Below, piece after piece: positions 1 through 6,578 of a stretch of 23,838 nucleotides of DNA. The notes below the pieces were generated by a model, which saw only the letters and a program-made list of their open reading frames with translations, was not told where the DNA came from and ran no database searches. Origin of the DNA: Campylobacterota bacterium (lineage in GTDB: Bacteria > Campylobacterota > Campylobacteria > Campylobacterales > Sulfurovaceae); contig JAUVCL010000009.1 of the NCBI GenBank assembly GCA_030595845.1, positions 1 to 23,838 of the forward strand. The letters are read 5' to 3'. A program made the position numbers and the translations under genes. How positions within the stretch are numbered: the first letter of the stretch is position 1; each line of letters starts with the position of its first letter.

Positions 1-923
1 GGCTGAATAGGAAGCATATTTTTTTCTGCTGTTTCTCCCAAGGCATTTTCAATAGTCTCAATAAACTTCATCAAGTCTACGGGTGCATTGTTACCTATAT
101 TATAAATACGATAGGGGGCAGATGAGCTTTGAATTTCAGGATCTTCAGGATCCCATGCATCATTTTTAGTGGCGGGGTTATCAATCACGTTTATCAAACC
201 TTCAACAATATCGTCTATATAGGTAAAATCACGGCTCATTTTTCCAAAGTTAAACACTTTGATCGCTCTGTCATGTAAAATAGCATCCGTAAATAACATA
301 GGTGCCATATCTGGTCTTCCCCATGGACCATACACAGTAAAGAACCTTAGGCCTGTTGTTTGTATATCGTAAAGATGGCTGTAGGTGTGTGCAAGCATTT
401 CGTTTGATTTTTTAGTCGCTGCATACACGCTCACTTGATGTTCCGTTTTATCTGATGTTTTAAAAGGTTGTGATTTATTAAGTCCGTATACGGAAGAACT
501 TGAAGCATACGAAAGATTTTTTACATTATGATGCCTGCACCCTTCAAGTATATTCATAAATCCTACAATATTACTGTCTATATAAGCATGAGGATTTTCC
601 AAAGAGTATCGGACACCTGCTTGTGCGGCCAAATTACATACAGCATCAAACTTTTCACTCTCAAAAAGACTACTCATTCCTTCTTTATCTGAAAGATCAA
701 GTTTAATAAATTTATGTTTCGGAAATATACTTGAAGCCGAAAACTTTTTTTCTTCTATATCTTCCTGAGCTATGCCAAGCTCTTTTAGCCGTCCATATTT
801 CAGATTCACATCATAATAATCATTGATATTATCCATACCAACAACCTCATCTCCACGTTCAAGCAATTTTTTTGCAAGATGAAAGCCTATAAACCCCGCT
901 GTACCAGTTACAAGTATCTTCAT
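1..923 (-). CDS. NAD-dependent nucleotide-sugar epimerase, UDP-glucuronate 4-epimerase-like (3' end outside window)
   Basis: Extended-SDR sugar epimerase, probably interconverting UDP-glucuronate and UDP-galacturonate for surface polysaccharide. The reading frame is open from the ATG at 923 to the window edge, giving 307 codons of a family usually 330-350 residues long, so only a short C-terminal piece is missing. The N-terminus carries the Rossmann NAD loop GTAGFIG (residues 7-13). A serine run lies near 141-144, the catalytic pair is Y167/K171 (YAATK), and the sugar-binding stretch RFFTVYGPWGRPDMA starts near 193, which is typical of the UDP-GlcA 4-epimerase branch. It starts 2 nt after the ugd stop, with a GGGAG ribosome site inside the end of ugd, so it is the last visible gene of the wecB-wecC-ugd operon. 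Following ugd, which makes UDP-GlcA, fits this substrate. A UDP-GlcNAc/GlcNAcA epimerase role is not excluded. Confidence 0.88.
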   Translation of the reverse strand, partial: MKILVTGTAGFIGFHLAKKLLERGDEVVGMDNINDYYDVNLKYGRLKELGIAQEDIEEKKFSASSIFPKHKFIKLDLSDKEGMSSLFESEKFDAVCNLAAQAGVRYSLENPHAYIDSNIVGFMNILEGCRHHNVKNLSYASSSSVYGLNKSQPFKTSDKTEHQVSVYAATKKSNEMLAHTYSHLYDIQTTGLRFFTVYGPWGRPDMAPMLFTDAILHDRAIKVFNFGKMSRDFTYIDDIVEGLINVIDNPATKNDAWDPEDPEIQSSSAPYRIYNIGNNAPVDLMKFIETIENALGETAEKNMLPIQ

Positions 924-925
924 CT

Positions 926-2092
926 TTAATCACTCCCAAAAAGGTCTCTAGTATAAACCTTCTCTTCCACATCTTTTAAAACATCTGAGTGTCTGTTAGC
1001 AACTATTACGTCTGACATTTTTTTGAATGTGTCTAAATCCCTGATTACCTTTGAATGAAAAAATTCTTCATCATCAAGTGACGGCTCATAAATAACTACT
1101 TCGATCCCTTTTGCTTTAATTCTTTTCATAATACCCTGAATAGAAGAAGCCCTGAAATTATCAGATCCACTTTTCATCACCAATCTGTAAATTCCTACAA
1201 CCTTTGGATTCTTATCAATGATACTGTTAGAAATAAAATCTTTTCTTGTACTATTGGCATCCACAATGGCACCTATCAGACTGTTAGGTACATCTTTGTA
1301 GTTTGCACGTAATTGTTTGGTGTCTTTTGGTAAGCAGTAACCCCCATAGCCAAAAGAAGGATTATTATAATGACTTCCAATTCTTGGATCGAGTCCAACC
1401 CCTTCAATGATATCTCTACTATTCAGATTATGTGCTGCTGCGTAAGAGTCAAGTTCATTAAAGTAAGCAACCCTCATCGCAAGATAAGTGTTAGAAAAGA
1501 GTTTAACCGCTTCTGCTTCTGTAGAATTAGTAAAAAGAATATCTATATTTTCTTTGATAGCACCTTGTGCTAAAAGATCAGCAAATATTTTTGCACGTTC
1601 AGATTTCTCACCCACGATGATCCGTGAAGGGTAAAGATTATCATGTAGTGCTTTTCCTTCCCGTAAAAATTCTGGAGAAAAAATGATATTTTCACAATTT
1701 AATGCTACTTTTACCTGTTCAGTATATCCAACAGGTACCGTTGACTTAATGACCATGGTAGCATTAGGATTAATACTTATAACATCTTTTATCACTGATT
1801 CTACAGAATTCGTATTAAAATAGTTAGTTACAGGATCATAATCCGTGGGTGTAGCAATGATCACAAAGTCAGCATTTTTATATGCTTTTTCTTTATCTAA
1901 TGTAGCAGTAAAATTTAATTCTTTATTGGTAAGATATTCTTCTAATTCTGTATCTTCAATAGGTAATATTTTTTTATTGAGCATCTCAATTTTTTCAGGC
2001 ATGATATCAAGTGCAACCACTTCATTATGTTGCGCTAACAGTATTCCATTCGAGAGACCTACGTATCCGGTACCAGCTATTGCAATTTTCAT
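926..2092 (-). CDS. ugd: UDP-glucose 6-dehydrogenase
   Basis: Oxidises UDP-glucose to UDP-glucuronate with two NAD+ in the cytoplasm, supplying precursors for capsule or lipopolysaccharide. It is 388 residues, the usual length of the short bacterial Ugd type. Visible motifs are the N-terminal NAD loop GTGYVG (7-12), the family stretch ATPTDYDPVTNYFNT (80-94), the lysine-containing EAVKLFSNTYLAMR (194-207), and the catalytic cysteine C253 within GYGGYCLPKDT. The C-terminal UDP-binding domain follows. The ATG overlaps the wecC stop by 4 nt (ATGA, 2089-2092), indicating translational coupling, and the epimerase gene follows 2 nt after its stop. The SDVIVANRHSD near the C-terminus is typical of this subgroup. 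Identity is secure; the final polysaccharide is not known from this window. Confidence 0.95.
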   Translation of the reverse strand: MKIAIAGTGYVGLSNGILLAQHNEVVALDIMPEKIEMLNKKILPIEDTELEEYLTNKELNFTATLDKEKAYKNADFVIIATPTDYDPVTNYFNTNSVESVIKDVISINPNATMVIKSTVPVGYTEQVKVALNCENIIFSPEFLREGKALHDNLYPSRIIVGEKSERAKIFADLLAQGAIKENIDILFTNSTEAEAVKLFSNTYLAMRVAYFNELDSYAAAHNLNSRDIIEGVGLDPRIGSHYNNPSFGYGGYCLPKDTKQLRANYKDVPNSLIGAIVDANSTRKDFISNSIIDKNPKVVGIYRLVMKSGSDNFRASSIQGIMKRIKAKGIEVVIYEPSLDDEEFFHSKVIRDLDTFKKMSDVIVANRHSDVLKDVEEKVYTRDLFGSD

Positions 2093-3306
2093 TTTCTATC
2101 ATCCTTACTATTTGTTACACCACAAAAATCAAATACTTCTTTCCCAAATATACGAATACCTTTAAATTCCTCATGTGCCACCAAAAAGACAACAATATCT
2201 GCTTCATTAATCGCTTCATCATCTTGAACAAGGTCAAACTCATCAGAAGATTTTATATTCGGTTCTACAGGCAGTACATTAAGACCCTCAGCTATGAGTT
2301 GTCTTGTAACATAAAGTGCGGGAGACTCTCTCATATCGTCTATATTAGGTTTAAATGCCAACCCCATACAAGCGACTTTCGCGGAACGTCCATTTTCCTT
2401 TTCAAATACAAGTGCTGAATTTTTGATCTTTTCGATAGACCATTCTGTTTTGTAGTTATTCACTTCTCTTGCTGTTCTAATGATCTTTGCATCATCTCCA
2501 CCTGCATGCACAATAAACCAAGGATCCACTGCGATACAATGTCCCCCTACTCCTACACCAGGCTGTAAGATATCAACACGTGGATGACGATTTGCCAAGG
2601 AGATAAGTTCCCATACATTGATACCAAATTTGTCAGATAAGATAGATAGTTCATTCGCAAATGCGATATTCACATCACGATAACTGTTCTCCGTAAGTTT
2701 TGCCATCTCTGCTGTTTTTGCATCGGTTTGCAGTATCTTTCCGCTTACAAATGTCTTATAGAAATCTGCTGTTTCTTGAGTAGCTTCTTCATTAATACCA
2801 CCTACAATACGGTCATTCTCTACCAGTTCTCGCATGATCTGTCCGGGTAAAACACGCTCAGGGCAATGAGCAACATGTACTTTAGAAATATCCACACCCT
2901 GTGCCTGTAACACTTCTGCTACTTTATCGGTAGTTCCTACAGGAGAAGTTGACTCCAAAATAACTATATTTCCCTCTCTAACATAAGGAGCAATAGATTC
3001 AGTTGCAGAAACCACATAATCTATATTTGGAACATAGCCCTCATGAAAAGGAGTCGGTACTGCAATAATAAAGACATCAGATTCTTTTGGTTTAGTATCA
3101 GCAATAAGATTTCCTGAATTAACTGCGGAACGTACAAAAGTATCCAGATCAGGCTCTACAATATGAATATTACCTTGATTAATAGTATCGACTGTACTTT
3201 GAACGACATCAACTCCATGTACTTGATATTTACGGTTAGCTAAAAGTGCTGCTGTTGGAAGTCCTATATAACCTAGTCCCATGATACATACTGTTTTATT
3301 TTGCAT
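2089..3306 (-). CDS. wecC: UDP-N-acetyl-D-mannosamine dehydrogenase
   Basis: Oxidises UDP-ManNAc to UDP-ManNAcA (two NAD+), the step after WecB. It is 405 residues, close to the ~420 of the family. The NAD loop is GLGYIGLPTAA (10-20); IAVPTPF (81-87), EST-SPVGTT (118-126) and the lysine motif AKLTENSYRDVNIAFANEL (202-220) follow; the catalytic cysteine is C257 in GVGVGGHCIAVDPWF. These features fit WecC/WbpA-type enzymes and differ from the Ugd next door. The start ATG at 3306 has AAAGGA about 6 nt upstream and overlaps the 3' end of wecB by 11 nt; its stop overlaps the ugd start. UDP-GlcNAc 6-dehydrogenase (WbpA type) is the main alternative, but the adjacent 2-epimerase favours WecC. Confidence 0.92.
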   Translation of the reverse strand: MQNKTVCIMGLGYIGLPTAALLANRKYQVHGVDVVQSTVDTINQGNIHIVEPDLDTFVRSAVNSGNLIADTKPKESDVFIIAVPTPFHEGYVPNIDYVVSATESIAPYVREGNIVILESTSPVGTTDKVAEVLQAQGVDISKVHVAHCPERVLPGQIMRELVENDRIVGGINEEATQETADFYKTFVSGKILQTDAKTAEMAKLTENSYRDVNIAFANELSILSDKFGINVWELISLANRHPRVDILQPGVGVGGHCIAVDPWFIVHAGGDDAKIIRTAREVNNYKTEWSIEKIKNSALVFEKENGRSAKVACMGLAFKPNIDDMRESPALYVTRQLIAEGLNVLPVEPNIKSSDEFDLVQDDEAINEADIVVFLVAHEEFKGIRIFGKEVFDFCGVTNSKDDRK

Positions 3307-4441
3307 ATTTTTCCTTTATTAGTTTCACTATCTTTTGACATGCTTTTCCGTCGCCATAAGGGTTATGAGCTTGACTCATACTCTTATAGAGAGAGTCATC
3401 ATTAAGTAATTTATTTACTTCGTTAATGATAGTATTTGGGTTTGTCCCTACTAGTTTAACAGTTCCTGCTTCAACTGCTTCCGGTCTTTCGGTAGTATCA
3501 CGCATCACAAGTACTGGCTTACCTAAACTTGGTGCTTCTTCCTGTATCCCTCCGCTATCTGTCAAGATCAAATAAGATTTACTCATCAAATAGACAAAAG
3601 GTTCATAGTCTAAAGGGGATATCAGATATACATTATTGATGCCAGAGAGTAATTCAAGTACAGGTTTTTGTACATTAGGATTAAGATGCACCGGATAAAC
3701 AAAATTAACATCAGGATGTTCTTCTGCCAATGTTTTTATAGCACTGCACATATCAAGGAAACCCTGTCCAAAGTTCTCTCTTCTATGTCCAGTGATCAAG
3801 ACTACACGTTCTTCATTCCCAAAAGCAGAAAAGTCTGATCGGATCGCCTCTGAAAGTGAAGATTTTAGACTTTCATTTTTATCTATCTTCTCCAATACCC
3901 AAAACAATGCATCGATCACAGTATTTCCAGTCACATAAATATCATCTTTATCTATATTCTCTTTTAAAAGATTCTCTTTACTTGTATCGGTAGGAGTTAA
4001 ATGATATTTAGTAATCTGTGATGTAAGTTTTCGGTTTGCTTCTTCTGGCCACGGACTATATATATCACCGGTGCGAAGCCCTGCTTCCACATGTGCCACG
4101 GGAATCTTCTGATAAAATGCACTAATGGCTGTAGAGATGGTTGTAGTGGTATCTCCATGTACAAAGACCACATCAGGTTTGTACTCTGTAAGCACCTCTT
4201 TCATCCCCAATAATATCTTACTTGTAACATCATAAAGATCTTGTCCCGGCTTCATAATATTAAGATCAAAATCAGGAACAATATCAAAAATGTGCAATAC
4301 TTGGTCAAGCATTTCTCTATGTTGTGCGGTCACACAAACTTTTACTTCTATCTCTTGTGAATGTTCTTGAAATGCCAGAACGAGTGGTGCCATTTTTATG
4401 GCTTCTGGTCTTGTACCAAATACAAGTAATACTTTTTTTAT
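3296..4441 (-). CDS. wecB: UDP-N-acetylglucosamine 2-epimerase (non-hydrolysing), apparent ATA start
   Basis: Interconverts UDP-GlcNAc and UDP-ManNAc, feeding WecC. The first ATG is at 4393, but the 16 codons before it read, after the initiator, KKVLLVFGTRPEAIK. This is the near-invariant N-terminus of the family, including the substrate-contacting Arg and Lys (R11, K16). An in-frame TAA lies just upstream, and between it and the ATG there is no ATG, GTG or TTG. The only well-placed codon is ATA at 4441-4439, with AAAGGA 6 nt before it. I therefore extend the gene to 4441 (381 residues; the ATG form is 365). Other motifs are HGDTTTT, HVEAGLRTGD, ITGHRRENFGQG and TDSGGIQEEAP. It is the first gene of the operon and overlaps wecC by 11 nt. 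Function is secure; the start codon is inferred. Confidence 0.9.
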   Translation of the reverse strand: MKKVLLVFGTRPEAIKMAPLVLAFQEHSQEIEVKVCVTAQHREMLDQVLHIFDIVPDFDLNIMKPGQDLYDVTSKILLGMKEVLTEYKPDVVFVHGDTTTTISTAISAFYQKIPVAHVEAGLRTGDIYSPWPEEANRKLTSQITKYHLTPTDTSKENLLKENIDKDDIYVTGNTVIDALFWVLEKIDKNESLKSSLSEAIRSDFSAFGNEERVVLITGHRRENFGQGFLDMCSAIKTLAEEHPDVNFVYPVHLNPNVQKPVLELLSGINNVYLISPLDYEPFVYLMSKSYLILTDSGGIQEEAPSLGKPVLVMRDTTERPEAVEAGTVKLVGTNPNTIINEVNKLLNDDSLYKSMSQAHNPYGDGKACQKIVKLIKEKYAK

Positions 4442-4776
4442 GATTTATCCTTTTGAGAATAATAATGTATAAGGTTCGCGCTATAAGTAAAAAATAATTG
4501 ATTGTGATAAGAATATATCTTATTAGATATAGTTTGCATTACAAAGAAAAGACATCTATCAATCATTCTTCATTACGTGACACCTTTCCCTTATTCTAAG
4601 TTTTTAAATTATATATTAGAATTTATATATTAAAGGTTAACTTTTTCATAAAAAGTGAGTACTTTCCACTCTTCTTTCTTTACTCTACTCCATACTATTA
4701 GTAATTGATATATTAACTGGTTTTAGAGAAGCGTAAAGGTGCGTGCAGTAAGCCATCTTCACTTACTACCCACATG
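4442..4776. promoter_or_regulatory. AT-rich purH-wecB intergenic region, probable wecB operon leader
   Basis: A 335-nt gap with no convincing gene. On the minus strand there is a TATAAT at 4613-4608 with no good -35 box, and looser AT-rich -10-like words closer to wecB, so the operon promoter probably lies here but cannot be fixed. Two short perfect palindromes are present: TATATCT/AGATATA around a 4-nt loop (4514-4531) and ACTTTTT/AAAAAGT around a CAT loop (4640-4656). Neither is followed by a clear T-tract, so I do not call a terminator. A 20-codon minus-strand frame at 4713-4775 has no ribosome site and is not called a gene. Confidence 0.35.
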
Positions 4777-6309
4777 TTAATGTAAAAAGTGTCTTACCGT
4801 AGTAAAGTAAAGAGAAATACCATGCTCATTCGCAGCTTCGATCACTTCCTCATCTCTGATCGATCCACCAGGCTCAATGATGGCTTTTACTCCTGCAGCA
4901 GCTGCAGCGTCTATGCTGTCACGGAAAGGGAAGAAGGCTTCAGATGCCATCGCTGCGCCAGAGACATCTATATCCATCTCTTTTGCTTTTTTCAAGGCAC
5001 ATTGTGCAGCATCCACACGTGAGGTCATACCCATACCTACAGCTACCATTGCAGAATCTTTAACATACACCACACAGTTAGACTTTGTAAGACCTGCCAC
5101 TTTCCATGCGATCTCAAGATCTTTCATCTCTTGTTCAGTTGCAGTCAGTTCTGATTTCTTATGAGCATTGTGGACTTCGTTGTCACAAATGCAGTCAGAA
5201 TTTTGATAGACAAATCCACCATCTACATGTTTAAAGTCATGAGAGTCTTTAGACATTACTAATTTTGTACCACCCTGAGAAAAAAGTTTAAGACGTTTTT
5301 TCTTTGCAAACACTTCAAGTGCTTCCGGCTCAAAATCTGCTGCCATCACTACTTCTAAAAAGATCTCATTCATCTTCTCTGCAAGCGCTTTAGTCACTAT
5401 ACCATTCACCGCAACCACACCACCAAAGGCAGATACGGGGTCACATCTTAATGCTTCAGTGTAAGACTCAAATAATGATCCTTTAATGGCAAAACCACAA
5501 GGGTTACCATGTTTGACGATACATACAGCCTCTTCATCACCAAAACTAGAAGCAATTTTCAGTGCTCCGTTTACATCGTTTATATTATTGAACGACGCTT
5601 CACCTTTGACTTGTTTGAAGTTATTTGTAAAGTGGTTACCAAACTCATACAAGGCACCTTTTTGGTGTGGATTCTCTCCATAACGTGTCTGGAAAGATTT
5701 CTTACCTGTAATGAACTGATACTCACCAAAACCATCATTAAAACGGCCGTTCATATAATTGGCGATCATAGAATCATAAGCTGCTGTGTGTTCAAAGGCT
5801 TTAATCATAAGTTCTCTTCTAAACTCAAGCGTATCTTCTTTACTCTCTAGTGCAGAAAGTACTGCATCATAATCATTTACATTGGTAACAATAAGCACAT
5901 CATTAAAGTTCTTAGCAGCAGAACGTACCATAGTCGGTCCACCAATATCTATGTTTTCTATGATCTCATCAAAATCTTCCGTTCTCTCAATGGTCTCTTT
6001 AAACGGGTAAAGATTCACACAAACAAGGTCTATACCTTCTACACCAAGCTCTTTAGCCTGTGCAACATGACCTGCATCTCCTCTTTTATGAAGGATTCCA
6101 CCATGTACATAAGGATTCAATGTTTTCACACGTCCTTCAAAACACTCCGGAAACTTTGTCACTTCATCGATCTCGATGACTTTTACACCCGCTTCATTTA
6201 ATTTTTTATACGTACCACCCGTTGAAATGATCTCCCAACCCTGACGCTCTAAACCCTGTGCAAACTCTACAATGCCTGCTTTATCACTAACGCTTATTAA
6301 TGCTCTCAT
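4777..6309 (-). CDS. purH: Bifunctional AICAR formyltransferase / IMP cyclohydrolase
   Basis: Catalyses the last two steps of de novo IMP synthesis: formylation of AICAR with 10-formyl-THF, then ring closure. It is 510 residues, the normal length. The N-terminal cyclohydrolase (MGS-like) domain occupies about 1-195, with ISVSDKAGI (5-13), STGGT (29-33), EGRVKTLNP (58-66) and NIDIGGPTMVRSAAKN (119-134). The transformylase domain follows, with RYGENPHQ (209-216) and the catalytic K266/H267 in VKHGNPCG. The protein ends in RHFLH, matching the usual RHFRH terminus. The ATG at 6309 has only a weak GTGAGA ribosome site. purL lies upstream on the same strand, but 269 nt containing a large hairpin and a REP-like repeat separate them, so they may be independent units. 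Confidence 0.97.
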   Translation of the reverse strand: MRALISVSDKAGIVEFAQGLERQGWEIISTGGTYKKLNEAGVKVIEIDEVTKFPECFEGRVKTLNPYVHGGILHKRGDAGHVAQAKELGVEGIDLVCVNLYPFKETIERTEDFDEIIENIDIGGPTMVRSAAKNFNDVLIVTNVNDYDAVLSALESKEDTLEFRRELMIKAFEHTAAYDSMIANYMNGRFNDGFGEYQFITGKKSFQTRYGENPHQKGALYEFGNHFTNNFKQVKGEASFNNINDVNGALKIASSFGDEEAVCIVKHGNPCGFAIKGSLFESYTEALRCDPVSAFGGVVAVNGIVTKALAEKMNEIFLEVVMAADFEPEALEVFAKKKRLKLFSQGGTKLVMSKDSHDFKHVDGGFVYQNSDCICDNEVHNAHKKSELTATEQEMKDLEIAWKVAGLTKSNCVVYVKDSAMVAVGMGMTSRVDAAQCALKKAKEMDIDVSGAAMASEAFFPFRDSIDAAAAAGVKAIIEPGGSIRDEEVIEAANEHGISLYFTTVRHFLH

Positions 6310-6359
6310 ACATTCTCACTTTCATTTTGGTCGATAAATTGACCCTACACATTTTTTAT

Positions 6360-6444
6360 GTCACTTTGCACTGAGTGTGCCGATGTGAAGGCGTGCATAT
6401 TGCGAAGCACGCGCCGTAACATCGAAGCACACTTGCAAAGTGAC
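6360..6444. repeat. 85-nt multi-bulge hairpin between purL and purH
   Basis: Nearly the whole stretch folds on itself. The outer arm GTCACTTTGCA (6360-6370) pairs with TGCAAAGTGAC (6434-6444), 11 bp. After a CTG bulge, AGTGTGC (6374-6380) pairs with GCACACT (6427-6433). Directly inside, CGATGT (6381-6386) pairs with ACATCG (6419-6424), leaving an AA bulge. The tip GCGTGC (6391-6396) pairs with GCACGC (6407-6412) around a 10-nt loop. That is 30 perfect pairs in four helices. It is more GC-rich than the flanking gap. Candidates are a miniature non-autonomous element, a structured leader in the purH mRNA, or a strong attenuating structure. No T-tract follows on the minus strand; on the plus strand GCTTTTTT follows immediately, so it could end transcription coming from the plus direction. 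Confidence 0.75.
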
Positions 6445-6454
6445 GCTTTTTTGC

Positions 6455-6477
6455 TTACTTTTTTCTAAAAAAAGTAA
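6455..6477. terminator. AT-rich stem-loop, possible weak terminator downstream of purL
   Basis: TTACTTTTTT (6455-6464) pairs perfectly with AAAAAAGTAA (6468-6477) around a CTA loop. The stem is almost all A-T, and the minus-strand 3' flank is GCAAAAAAGC rather than a T-tract, so it is not a canonical intrinsic terminator. It lies about 100 nt past the purL stop and next to the large hairpin, and may help define the end of the purL transcript. Confidence 0.25.
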
Positions 6478-6534
6478 AAAATAAACTCCAATACACTATA
6501 AAAATATAATATCTATACTATATTGAATTCCAGT

Positions 6535-6564
6535 ATGCATTCCCACGCAGAGCATGGGAACGAG
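6535..6564 (+). repeat. REP-like palindrome, copy 1 (just after purL)
   Basis: A 30-bp unit running from ATGCAT to ACGAG. Its core arms TTCCCACGC and GCATGGGAA pair around an AGA loop with one C-A mismatch. It lies 14 nt past the purL stop. Copy 3 (8972-9001) is identical except for the last base, and copy 2 (8894-8923) is an inverted copy with a changed but fully paired stem tip. Extragenic location, conserved flanks and compensatory change in the stem are hallmarks of REP elements. Confidence 0.85.
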
Positions 6565-6578
6565 ACAAATACTATATT

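Noticed and set aside
1845..2418. Plus-strand frames opposite ugd and wecC
   Set aside because: Antisense shadows lying entirely over two well-supported, coupled genes.
4713..4775. 20-codon minus-strand frame after purH (M-W-V-V-S-E-D-G start)
   Set aside because: No ribosome-binding site, very short, and no recognisable family; treated as chance.
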